Below, in pieces: positions 54,245 to 64,000 of a stretch of DNA of 64,000 bases. The stretch is taken from NCBI GenBank assembly GCA_007922195.1, contig ML682125.1:1238469-1302468 (forward strand). The letters are read 5' to 3'. The position numbers were made by a program, and so were the translations under genes. Origin of the DNA: Podocnemis expansa. Its lineage: Eukaryota > Chordata > Testudines > Podocnemididae. The notes under the pieces were generated by a model. The model was not told the DNA's origin. It ran no database searches and saw only the letters and a program-made list of their open reading frames with translations. Position 1 is the first letter of the stretch; the number at the start of each line of letters is the position of its first letter.

Positions 54245-55139
54245 TCCAAAGGGGCAGCCATGTTAGTCTAGTTCAGCAAAAGAACCAAGGAGTCCTGTGG
54301 CACTTAAAGACTGACAGATTTATTTATCGCATGAGGTTTTGTGGGAGAAAATCCCACTTCATCAGACACTTTGAGGATGGGGGCACTTATAGAATGGGAT
54401 GAAAATAAATGCAAGGAAGTGTAAGACATGGGATCGGATCAGTTAAGATTCAAATATGGGGAAACAGCACATAGAGGAGGGTGAAATCAAATCACCTGTT
54501 GCAATGGGGAAAGAAGCCATAGTGACAATTTAATCCTGCTTTCACACAACCTAGGCCATCAAGGGCTCATTCACCTGCTCATCCACTAATGTGATTTATG
54601 CCATCATGTGCCAGACATGGCCCCACACCTTAGACATTGGACAAACAGGACAATTCCTCCGCAAAAGAATAAATGGGCACAAAACTGACATCAAAAGTTA
54701 CAGCACGCAAAAACCAGTTGCTGAACATTTCCATCTTTTTAATCACTCTGTGGGCGATTTGTTAATGACTGTGCTCAAGAAAGTCAATGGGACATCAAGA
54801 CTTCAAAGAGAAACAGCTGAATTAGAATTGATATGCAGATTTCATTGTGTGAAAGCAGGATTAACATGGACTATGGCTTCTTTTCTCATTACAACAGGTG
54901 ATTTGACTTCACCCTCCTCTATGTGCCATTTCCCAGTGTTTGAATCTTAACATCTGCTCTGATTTGCTGTTACTGCATGACCTGATCCCATGTCTTGCGC
55001 TCCCTTGCATTTATTTTCATCCAATTCTGTAAGTTCCCCCATCTTCAAAGCATCTGACGAAGTGGGATTTTCTCCTACAAAAGCTCATGCAATAAATAAA
55101 TCTGTTAATCTTTAAGTGCCACAAGACTCCTTGCTTCTT
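54245..55139 (+). mobile_element. Large PLE fold-back carrying a GIY-YIG endonuclease segment
   Basis: Arms of about 300 bp (54245-54543 and 54850-55139) are reverse complements with scattered differences; for example CATTTATTTTCATCC on the right pairs with GGATGAAAATAAATG on the left. The loop and inner right arm hold a frame (54591-54950) with DIGQTGQFLRKRINGHK, PVAEHFHLFNHS and LQRETAELELICRF, the PLE GIY-YIG nuclease. TCCATGGAAACT (54233-54244) and TCCATGGGAACT (55140-55151) flank it, a 12-bp duplication with one mismatch. The terminal TTCCAAAGG block is on the side opposite to that in the 37968-40050 copy. Confidence 0.88.
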
Positions 55140-55321
55140 CCATGGGAACTGTCTTTGTCTCTGTGTTCACACTACAATGGTTCCTGAGGTGTTTATACTT
55201 CATAATTGGTTGGTGAAACTTAAGTACAGCATTTCTAGCCAATGTGGGGTTTCTGTCCAGGTTCCTAGCCTGCCCTGCAACTGGTTCCCAAGCTCTTGAG
55301 TAATGGTGGTATGTGACAATT

Positions 55322-55495
55322 TCCAGAGGGGTGGCCATGTTAGTCTGTACAGCAAAAACAACAAGAGGTCTGTGGCACCTTAAAGACTAACAAATTTCTT
55401 CAGGTGCATCTGACGAAGTGGGGTGGAGCCCACAAAAGCTTATGCCTGAAGAAATGTATTAGTCTTTAAAGTGCCACAGGCCTCTTGGGGTTTTT
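55322..55495. repeat. Fold-back element, related subfamily
   Basis: It begins TTCCAGAGGGGTGGCCATGT and has arms with CACCTTAAAGACTAACAAAT and its reverse complement. CTTCAGGTGCATCTGACGAA occupies the centre. No clear target duplication. Confidence 0.8.
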
Positions 55496-55594
55496 GGTGC
55501 CATGCAAGTGCTGGAGGTTGGATCGGTGTGGTTGTGGGTGGGCTGTGGCAGTTTGCTCAGCTGGACATGTACCAAATGAGTGACCTGAGTGTGA

Positions 55595-56527
55595 TCAATA
55601 AAGTCATAAAAGATTAGGGTTGGATGGGACATCAGGAGATCCTCTAGTCCAACTCCCTGCTCAAAGCGAGACCAATCGCAACTAAACCATCCCAGCCAAG
55701 CATTTGTCAAGCTGGAACCTAAAATCTCTAAAGATGGAGATTTCATCACCTCCCTAGATGCTTGACCAACATGCTAGGGAAAAAGTTTTATCTTAATATC
55801 CAACTTAGACCTCCCCCACTGCAACCTGAGACCATTGTTCCTAGTTCTGTCACCTGCCACCACTAACAGCAGCCTAGCTCCATCCTCCCTGGAACCCCCT
55901 TCAGGTAACTCAAGGCTGCTGTCAAACCAACCTTCACCCTTCTCTTCTGCAGACTAAACAAGCCCATTTCTGGACACAATACTCCAGATAAGGGCTCATC
56001 AGTGCTGAATAGAGAATAATCACTTTCCTACATCGGGGCAGTACTCCTGCTGGTGCAGCCCAATTCACCTTTAGCCTTCTTGGTAATAAGGGCACACCCC
56101 GCTGACTCATATTGTGCTTCTTACCCGCTGTAAGCCCTAGGTCCTTTCCTGTCAAACTGCTACCTGGCTCATCAGCCCCCGATCTTTAAAAGTGCCTGGC
56201 ATTCTTCCATCTTAAGTGCAGGACTCTGTTAAACCTTATCAGATCTTTTTTGGCCCAGTCCTCCAATTTGTCAAAGTCACTCTGTATCCTATCCCTGCCC
56301 TCCAGCAAATCTACCACTTACCCTGCAGTTAAGTGTCATTTGCAAACTTGCTGAGGGTGCATCCACCCCCATCCTCCAAATCATTATTGAAGATGTTGAA
56401 CAAAACCAGTCCCAGCACTAAACCTAGGGGCACTTCACATGTTACCAACTGCCAGCTAGACATGGAACCACTGATCACTATCCATTGAACTTGATGATCT
56501 AGCCGGCTTTCTATCCACCTTATAGTC
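55595..56527 (-). mobile_element. CR1 LINE reverse transcriptase end and 3' part
   Basis: The minus-strand frame at 56329-56525 reads RWIESRLDHQVQW, PLGLVLGLVLFNIFNNDLED and TLSKFANDT, where the catalytic FADDT motif has become FANDT. Downstream on the minus strand are the CR1 3' phrases, ending near 55600 with the reverse complement of GAGTTGGACTAGAGGATCTC. It is inactive. Confidence 0.85.
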
Positions 56528-57200
56528 CAGGGGTGGCCAAACTCATGGAACTCAAGAGCCACAGAGGTGATTATTAAACCTTTAGGAGCTGCACTGAGGC
56601 ATATAGCCAATGTACTTTTACCTACTCCAAAATTGCAAAGTTTAAAATTCATTGCATACTTCAATTTTATTGTAAAAAGAGGGCAAATATTGATCCCACT
56701 AATGTCAGATTCTAATAATTATTTAAGGTTACCATGAAAACTAGGCCTCTACAGTAAATGATCTATTTTCTTCTTTGTATTTTCATTTCTTATTATTTGA
56801 TGTCATGTTTAGAGGGACTTGTAAAATACTATTTTATTTTAACAAGTAAACTGCATTAGGGCCTATGAGAAAATCTAAACATGCCATGCTTCTCCCTGCC
56901 ATCCCCAACCATGCTGCCGCTTCTCCCTGCCATCCCTGACCATTCTGCTGCTTCCCTGCCATCTCCAGCCATGCCACAGTTCTCCCTGCCGTCCCGACAA
57001 TGCCACTGCTTCTCCCCGCCATCCCAACCTCCACCCTAACCCCCCCAGACCCTGATGCTGGCTTCCTTGGGCTAATCCTCCCCATGGCCCCCCTTACCTG
57101 GCTGCCCCAGTGGCTAGTCACAGGCTTGGGCTCACTCCCCTTGCTTTAAGTTCTTAGGTTGCCTCTATGGAAGAACCGGCCCTGGGTATGGCTCTTGGGG
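56528..57200. mobile_element. hAT-like element related to 7529-7993, with minisatellite core
   Basis: The left end CAGGGGTGGCCAAACTCATG lies directly against the CR1. The next 350 bases match, in reverse complement, the right half of 7529-7993. The core (56880-57010) has repeated CCATGCTGCCGCTTCTCCCTGC units. The right end is not clear, and no duplication of TTATAGTC was found, so the boundary is approximate. Confidence 0.65.
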
Positions 57201-57395
57201 CATAGCTGGTTGGTTGTGAGTATGTAGCTAATGTGTGTAGGTGGTTGTGAGTGGGTATGTAGGGGCGGTTGGTTGATGGTTTGTGTGGTGGTTCTGTTGT
57301 GATAGGAGTTGTGCGCTGGTTGTGAGTGGGTTGTGATGTGAGTTAACGGTCACAGTCGGTTGGTTGTCAGTGTGTGGGGGGGCGGGTGTGGTTGG

Positions 57396-57690
57396 CTGTG
57401 GCAGGAGTGGTTGGCTGGCTGTGGATGGTTTAGAGAGTGTGATTGGTTAGTTTGATTAGTTGGTTGGGTTGGATGTGGCAGGAGTGTTTGGCCAGTTATG
57501 GGCGGGTTTGAGAATGTGATTCGTTGGTTGGTTGTGGTTGGGTGTGACAAGAGTGGTTGACAGGCTATAGGCTGGTTTGGGAGTGTGATTGGTTGCTTTG
57601 TTGAGTTGATTGGGTTGGGTGTGGCAGGAAGGGTTGGCTGACTGTGGGTTGGGGGTAGTTGTGGGGTGAGAGATGGTTGTAAGTGAAGTT
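57396..57690 (+). repeat. G/T-rich minisatellite, about 70-77 bp unit
   Basis: The GCAGGAGTGGTTGGC-type phrase recurs at 57401, 57478, 57547 (diverged) and 57624. GGTTGGTTGG tracts are frequent, so the G-rich strand could form quadruplexes. Confidence 0.75.
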
Positions 57691-59640
57691 ATGATCATGG
57701 ACAGTCTGTCCTCTTCTGGATCTCTCATTCCAACCCCAGACTTTTCACTCCCACCTGGCTATCTCAGCCCTGGTCCCTTGACTTCACAGGCTTGACTGGC
57801 CTGGTGATTCCCTTGCCATGGCAGAGGAGAAGGTCTGGCCCACCCATCCCAGTACCCACAGCAGGTGCCACCTTCCCATTTTGGCAGCCTAGGTGGCAGG
57901 TCCTGTCCATAGCAGCCTACTCCCTGACCGTCCTGACTGCTCCTCATTGCGGGACTGTCCTGTGCACAGAGCCAGGCAGGGCTGTGGGGAAGGCAGCCCA
58001 GGAGCTGGTCACAGTCTAACAGCCCACAAAGGCTTCCTGGGCTGGGAGCTAAGGCATTTCCCATCTGGGACTCACTGACTTTGCCCCACTGCTCCCCAAG
58101 GCACAGCTACTATAACCTCATCCCCTCACCGTAACCCTGGGGCTCTGTCTGGACAGATGGTCCGTGCCCAGTACCACCCCACTTTTTGCTGGGGCAGTGT
58201 GAGGCAGGGAGGGGAGGGCAGGGCAGGGCCCATTCAGCAGACCAGAGTGCCCCTGGGTTCAGAGCCCCTTCCTGCTCCCTGGCAGGCCAGAGAATATTGT
58301 CCTGGTGGCACTGGGCACAGAGAGGATACGGCCAGGTATCAGGGTTTTAGCCCCAGCGTGAAATAAAACAAATACAGCCGCACAGCCTATATTTGCAGGC
58401 CACACTCTGCTGCCTCCCCACCTCCTAATCCAGATACACAAAAAGCCCGGCTCCATTCCCATCCCCATTTGCACGCGCACGCGCACGCGCACGCGCACGC
58501 ACACACCTTGTGTGCTTCTCCATATTTGCACATGCTCATCTGCTGGCTCCATCCACTGCCCTGTGCCTTGCCTGGCAATGGGGGCCTCTGAGACAGTGAA
58601 AAAGCTCCTGGTGTGGTAATGCAAACAAGCTGCAGGAGGAATCTTATGGCTGCTGTGGTGCCTGCCCAGGGTGTTTTAAGCCTCTGCCATGGGAGAGCTG
58701 CCTGCACCCCCTCTTCTCCATCTAGTTCTTAGTGCTGGACAAGCCCCATCTGTCCCTGCTCTCTTTCCTAGAGTCCCACCCCATCTCCCTGGGGGATGAT
58801 TCCCCAGTCAGCTCTGTCTCCTTGCTGGTCCCTCCTCCCAGCTCTGGCCTCCTTCCTCGCCAAGTGCCCTCCTCATTGGGGCTCGCGCTGCTAGCCACAC
58901 TCCTCAGAGCAGGTAGCTGGCCTGGGTGGCAGTGGGGCAGTGTTAGAGTTGGGGCAGGCTGGCTCTAGGCCTGGTGCTGGGGACAAGGTGTCGCATAGGC
59001 TGTGGGGATGCCCCTCCTCCCCGTCCCACTGCATCTCTTCGCCCACTCAGGACACATGGGGGGGCCAGGGTGTGGGCAGTGCTCTGCAGGGGAAGGGCCT
59101 GAGGAGGTAGAATAGCTCAGGGCCTAGGACTCCTGGGTTCTGCTCCCACCCAGCTCTGCCACTGCCACCATGCGACCACATGCCTCAGTTCCCCTCCTCT
59201 TCCTGTGGAATAAGCTCCGCTCCCCCTTCTCCCATGATGCAGTCTGGGATCCCAGTTTGGAAAGGTCCCAGCTGCTTAGTGCTAGTGACTTGTGGAGCCT
59301 TTTCCCCTCCTGGTCTGTGTCTCTACAGCTCATGGGCTTGCTCCCCCTTGTGCTTCTAGACCATCCTCTCCCATCCTCCTAGCTAGTCCCCCCCCCCCCC
59401 AGCTCATAGCTGTATTTGTGGGGCTGGGCAGTGTCTCAATAGCTATCATGGGCCCTGGGGTCAGTGTGCAGAGCCCAGATTGTTCTTTCACTCTGAGAGC
59501 TGGTCCAGGCCCTGGGCAGGCTGCCAGCAGCAACGTTCCTGTGCCAGTTCCCACAGCCCACGGCCCTGGCCACTCAGCCAGCAGTCACCTTGGAATGAGC
59601 CATGCCAGTGCCGAGTCTCCCACTGCCATATAGAGCCCTA
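57691..59640. other. Mostly unassigned stretch
   Basis: No gene is recognised. At 58471-58506 there is a GCACGC repeat. At 59113-59200 the phrase GGACTCCTGGGTTCTGCTCC, then CAGCTCTGCCACTG and TGCCTCAGTTCCCC, is a MIR-like SINE fragment. Confidence 0.35.
58471..58506 (+). repeat. Alternating purine-pyrimidine (GCACGC)n repeat
   Basis: Thirty-six bases of uninterrupted GC/AC alternation, a classic Z-DNA-prone sequence. Confidence 0.9.
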
Positions 59641-59890
59641 GACACATGCACACCCGCACATGTGCCCTCCATGTGCCCAACCCACGACCATCTGCCCTAT
59701 GCACAGCCAAACACCAGGGCATACCCTCCCACAACTAACCACATTCACCACCCCTCCAGTCATTCCCACAACTGACCGCAAACTCCCACACCAACACCAA
59801 CAACAAACCAAGCAAACACCTCCACAGCCACACCAACAACCAGCCACCCCCACACACACCAGCAGGCACCAGCCGCACACCACCGGCGAG
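59641..59890 (+). repeat. C/A-rich low-complexity stretch
   Basis: Strong strand asymmetry: plus strand almost all C and A (CCACACCAACACCAACAAC and similar). The V/C/G-rich minus-strand frame across it is a composition effect. Confidence 0.7.
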
Positions 59891-62800
59891 CCTGTGCCTG
59901 GAAATATGGACTGGAAGTAGGACTCACAGTCACAGAGTCCCTGCCCATCTTCTGAGACTAGTGGGCAGGGCAGTTGCCTTGGTCAGTGCCAAGAGGAGGG
60001 TGCCCAGGAGGTCCCAGCGCTTTGTGGGCACACAGATGAGCTCTGTGAGTCCAGGGCAGCCATAACCACAGTGAGTTGTCCCAAAGGAAGGGTGCAGCTC
60101 ACTGCATGCAACACAGACTGTGCCAGGGTCTCCTTTCACCACGGCAGGACAAGAGCCGGGAGACTCTGTAAACTGCTCTGACCACTTGGTTCCATGATCC
60201 CAGAGGCTATGGGACCAGGGAGGACACAGGCTGACCCCTGGGTGTCATGCAAGGAATTGGATGGTGTGGCATGTGAGCGTGTCTAGCTGGTCTCAGGGCA
60301 CAGTTCAGTGGCCAGCCAGCCAGGGGAGTGCTCAGCCTGCTCCAGTGAAGTAGCAAATGTGACTGGGAGATCGCTGGCCAGCTCCTGAGGCCCAGGGACT
60401 GAGAGACGGTCAGCTTCTGTTTGTTGGGCAAGCTGTTTTAGCCACGGCACCACCCTGTGTGGCTGGATGGTGTCAGTGCCCAAGGCAGGGGCAGCTGGGA
60501 GCATGGGTATGCAGTGATGTCCAGAGACTCTGAGTCTGTCCCTGCCACAAACTCCCTGCGACACTGGACTGTGCATGGGTGTTTCTGGGCGCTTGGGGTC
60601 AGCTTTGAACACGAATAGTGGCAGGAGAGGCCAATGGTACCAGTGCTCCAAGTGGATAACAAGTGAGGTGCCACCAGGGACTCTAAGAAAGCAGGCCCGG
60701 GGCATGTGAAAGAATGGGGCACCACAGATTAGTGGAGAGTTTTGCCCCTAGTGTCGTGCAGCAGAGCCCATCTATATAAAGGGACTAACATTTGTGTGTT
60801 CAGACTGTTTGTGGCATGAACAGCCACTGCGGTGATGAGAGTCTGGGAGACACTTAGCGGCTCCGTCTTCCAAGCCAGGCCTGGGTCACACACCAAAGAA
60901 TCAGGAGAACCTGAGCTCCATGGGCCTGGCTGGGGACCCCATAGTCCCCAGTGCCATGGAGCCTGAAACTCCGAACTGATGGACCAAACATGGCAGTGTC
61001 TGGGTGATGCCCCCCCCCCATCATGGGATGTCCCACAGCCTACGTGGCTGCCTCTGCTGTGGAGCACAGTCATGTGAGAACATGTCCCTGCAGGGCTGTG
61101 GTGGGCCCTAGACCGGCCTGGAATTGACAGAATTTTGCCCTTCAAGCAGGCTGTGGTCTGGGGAGGTGCCTGCCCAGAAGAAGAGGCTCCAAGTCCAGCT
61201 GTGAGCTCAGTCACTGGAGTAGCTGCCCACCAATACCCCAGCAACATCATAATATGCACAGTGCAGCCGCTGGCATGTCCCTCTAGCTCTTAGATCTCAG
61301 TCACAGCAGCTGGGACCCGAGCAGTGAAGGCTGCCGGCTGCTGCAGTAAATCCTCATTCTGAGGATGCCAGTGCAGAGACTGGAGCATTCCTATTCAAGG
61401 GCCTGTTGGCTGGCTGCCATGTTACCTGCCACATGCAGGGGCCAGCTGCTAGGACACGAGCAGAGAGGGCTGGTGAGCAGAGCAGCAGGGCAGTGAGTCA
61501 GGGCTGAGGGGATCAGTAGGGCCAGGGCCAGGGCAGCACAGGACTCATCACCATCTGTGAGCCAGAGCACCTGATAAGGCAGCAGGAAGGAAGGTTTGAT
61601 GTCAAGGTAGCTTGCACAGCACTGGGTGCCCTCCCAGTCTGGGGATTGCTGGGGACTCAACCAGCCGCTGCAAGAAGTTAAACCAACTTCAGGTCTTCTC
61701 TGGCTCAGTGGTCCCCAGCCGGGGTGAGGCAGGATTCCCTTGGTGGGGCACCAAAGATTCCAGGGGTCCCTGAGCCTTCAATAATACTGAAGGCATGTAG
61801 CCTTCAAGCTCTGCACTGGCACAGCAGCCCCAGGCTCCTCTCACCATCCTGACAGGCCTTTCAGCACCCATTTGGCTGGTAAAAGAGGCTGCACGATTAG
61901 AGTCTTGGCTGCCCCCCCTCCCCACCTGCTCCAGGCTGAGCTGCAGCTCCAGCAGAATTGGTAGCTCGGCTCAGACAGCAGGACACCTGTGCAAGCTATG
62001 CTGTCTACAGGCTATGCCCTCCAAGGCAGTGGGGCAGGCCCAGCCAAAGCAAGACAGAATGCGGTGCCGAGACCTGGTCTGGGGCCAGAGGTTAAGGGGA
62101 ATTTATCTTGTGCATGTAGTTAACCCAGCGCCCCGGAGGTGCCCAGGCCTGTGTGCAGCACATGGCTCTCAAAGGCCTCAGGACTGTCACATTCAGAACA
62201 ACTCCCTGCAGGGGCTACTCAAAGGCACATTCAGAACTAAGTCTCAATCCTCAGCCCCCAGATACTTGATCAGTGCAGGGGGGCTGGAGGTGGGGATACA
62301 ATTAAAACCCAGCAAATAATAGCAGAGGCTTGTCTCTGCTTGAAGGCTTGGGCAGGGAGAAATGGCAGCAAGGGTCCTTCATGTGGAATCCAGAGGCGGT
62401 TCTAAACCACTGGGCTGGGCACCTGTGAAAGTGTGGGAACCTTTCACTGTATTTTCTATGCCGTGGTGTGTGCCTCAGTCTCCCTTAAGTGCTGCAGGGT
62501 TAATTGGGGGAGGTGCTGTTTACTCAGAGATCCAGGTGTGACTGACACCTGGCTATCTGAGCCTGGACTCATGTCTACGGAGACCAAGTGGTCATTGGTC
62601 TGACCCAGTACGTTTGTTCTCAGCTAACACTAACTCCAACTCCATGGGAGGACCCACCCCTCCACAGGGAGACAGTCAACTCTGCAAATGGAGAGCAACG
62701 GATCAAGAAAGGGCCTGGTGATACCATTTGCCCAGCTGGGAACAAGGCCAAAGAGCTGAGGAGGGGCTATGGGGTGTTGTTACATGTGGGCTGCCAGAAG

Positions 62801-63910
62801 GGAGAAGACACTCCTGCCCTTAGCATCAGTGTTGGCACTGAACCAACCTCACTGGCCCAGGCTGGAGTTGCCTGTTCACTGGGCTAACCATGGCCTGTCT
62901 GTGCTGCTTCAGCCAGCTAAGACCCTTCCTGCTGTTACCCACCAGCTGAGATCTGCACCCAAGTTGGGATCTACTGTGCCCTTTGGGGCGCCAGTCTGCC
63001 TCTGAGGAGCACTTGCGCTGGACTCGCTTCAGGAGGCTCATGGTAGGACACAGGGGTGCAAAGACTCCAAGGGGTTGGTCCCACCAGGTGGTAAAGCTGA
63101 TGACAGTGACTGAGTGTGACCCCCAAGGGCACTGAGGCACTGAAGGACTCCTCCAAAGGACAGTTACAGAGCTCATGAAAGCCCCGGCCCAGTGGTCTGT
63201 GACAGCGCATACATGTGGTGGGAAATCGCACCCTGTGTCTAGAGGATCCACCTACAGTTGTTACCTGCTCCTGTGTTTAATCCCCTGCCCATCCCCCTGG
63301 AATCTGAGCACCCCAGTGCCAAATCTCCTGCAAAGTCCCTCGTGTGTTTACTGGCCTCTTTTGCGGCCCATCTCTCTGGACACACTCTGCTGAGGGAGGG
63401 ATTGCGTGTGCTTGGCTGGGTTCACCAAGGGGCAGGGACCCATCCAGCTGCAGCCATTGCAGGTCCTGGTGTGACATCACCATGCTGCGCTGTGACATCA
63501 GCTGGCTGTGACACTGCTTGGGCAAGGCAGCTAAGAGCTGGTGGTGGTTGCAAAGCGTGGGCGGGGAATGCTTGGGAGCCGAACATGTGTATCGCATAAG
63601 GGCGCCGAGCTCTCGATTCCACTGAAATCACTTTTCTGGCATGACAAGATAGAAATGGTGCCAGACTTAATCCATCAGGCAGGGCTGGAACATGGCTCCT
63701 GCCCCATGCAGCAGTAATGCAGTTATCCAAAAACATCCCCAGTAAACCTGCGCTCCCACCCGGGCCTGCCGGCCATCTGCATGCACATGGCCAGCTGAGC
63801 CTTTGCTGGAGAGCCAGGATTGCACACAGTCACTGACACATCCTCGTGCACATTCTTGCTCTCACACACACTCACCAACACCTATGCATGCTGAGACACA
63901 TGCAGACTAA
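59891..63910 (-). other. Unrecognised region with several open minus-strand frames
   Basis: Minus-strand frames of 70-176 codons lie at 59930-60142, 60283-60705, 60729-61259, 61391-61660, 61689-61925 and 62826-63251. Their spacing on one strand could be a decayed retroelement or gene, but I recognise no domain. Around 62430-62700 the plus strand has GTGTGCCTCAGTCTCCCTTA and other phrases reminiscent of gypsy-type LTRs. No splice-supported gene model can be given. Confidence 0.25.
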
Positions 63911-63913
63911 CAG

Positions 63914-64000
63914 CTCCAGAGGAGGAGCTGGGTCAGTCCAGATCAGCAAAACAAATGAGTCCTCTGGCACCTTTGAACAATGGCACAAGACTCCTTGTTT
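63914..64000. repeat. Fold-back element, internally deleted, cut by window end
   Basis: CTCCAGAGGAGGAGCTGGGT, then CAGCAAAACAAATGAGTCCT and CACAAGACTCCTTGTTT, are the two outer blocks of the PLE-derived fold-back with the centre missing. Confidence 0.65.

Noticed and set aside
55322..55495. Target duplication for this fold-back copy
   Set aside because: Flanks on the two sides do not share a convincing 8-13 bp repeat, unlike the other copies.
1..64000. CRISPR array, operon, prophage or other prokaryotic system
   Set aside because: Sequence is vertebrate. Tandem repeats here are minisatellites and microsatellites without regular spacers, and no prokaryotic gene order is present.

Overview
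This window is vertebrate nuclear DNA, most likely from a sauropsid and probably a turtle. It holds one clear protein-coding gene, an intron-less NANOS-family gene, in a sea of transposable elements. The repeats point to the host: CR1 LINEs with reptile-type 3' tails, DIRS-type tyrosine-recombinase retrotransposons, a Penelope-like element (PLE) with a GIY-YIG endonuclease and a distinctive fold-back terminus, Ty3/gypsy-type and ERV-type LTRs, and many hAT-like non-autonomous elements. Species assignment is inference from recalled repeat sequences; a crocodilian cannot be excluded. Two N runs (30958-31357 and 49903-49912) mark assembly gaps.

Layout. 1-3.9 kb: minus-strand DIRS gag remnant. 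5.6-9.3 kb: PLE fold-back and a hAT element nested inside another hAT element, both with 8-bp target duplications (TSDs). 9.9-11.6 kb: CR1 and a possible pair of exons of an unknown gene. 13-14.6 kb: two small hAT elements. 17.7-23.3 kb: CR1 reverse transcriptase remnants, fold-back elements, two LTR-A copies, an 877-bp element with inverted ends, and a strong hairpin. 24.1-28.6 kb: a second DIRS element with a dead reverse transcriptase and a palindrome-rich insertion in gag. 29-30.2 kb: LTRs. 30.5-34.5 kb: the NANOS gene with CpG island, single-exon CDS and a 2.6-kb 3' UTR carrying two Pumilio-type sites. 35.2-36.4 kb: a third DIRS gag. 36.8-40.05 kb: CR1 and the most complete PLE. 41.8-44.4 kb: gypsy pol, its LTR, and an LTR-A. 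45.3-46.9 kb: TATA box, splice-donor-like site and poly(A) signals interrupted by two dimeric hAT elements. 47.9-48.7 kb: a second CpG island with a CRE and two opposed ZNF143-type sites, the best candidate for an unseen promoter. 52.1-57.2 kb: LTR-A interrupted by a solo LTR, a large PLE fold-back, CR1, hAT. 57.4-64 kb: minisatellites and unrecognised sequence.

NANOS proteins are RNA-binding translational repressors that recruit CCR4-NOT and act with Pumilio; the motif for CNOT1 binding and both CCHC zinc fingers are intact. The other coding traces are decayed transposon open frames. The most unusual material is the PLE family: ten termini occur in 64 kb, several copies carry 11-13 bp TSDs, one insertion consists of only 27 bp of terminus, and one copy is a palindrome of about 300-bp arms around its own endonuclease segment.
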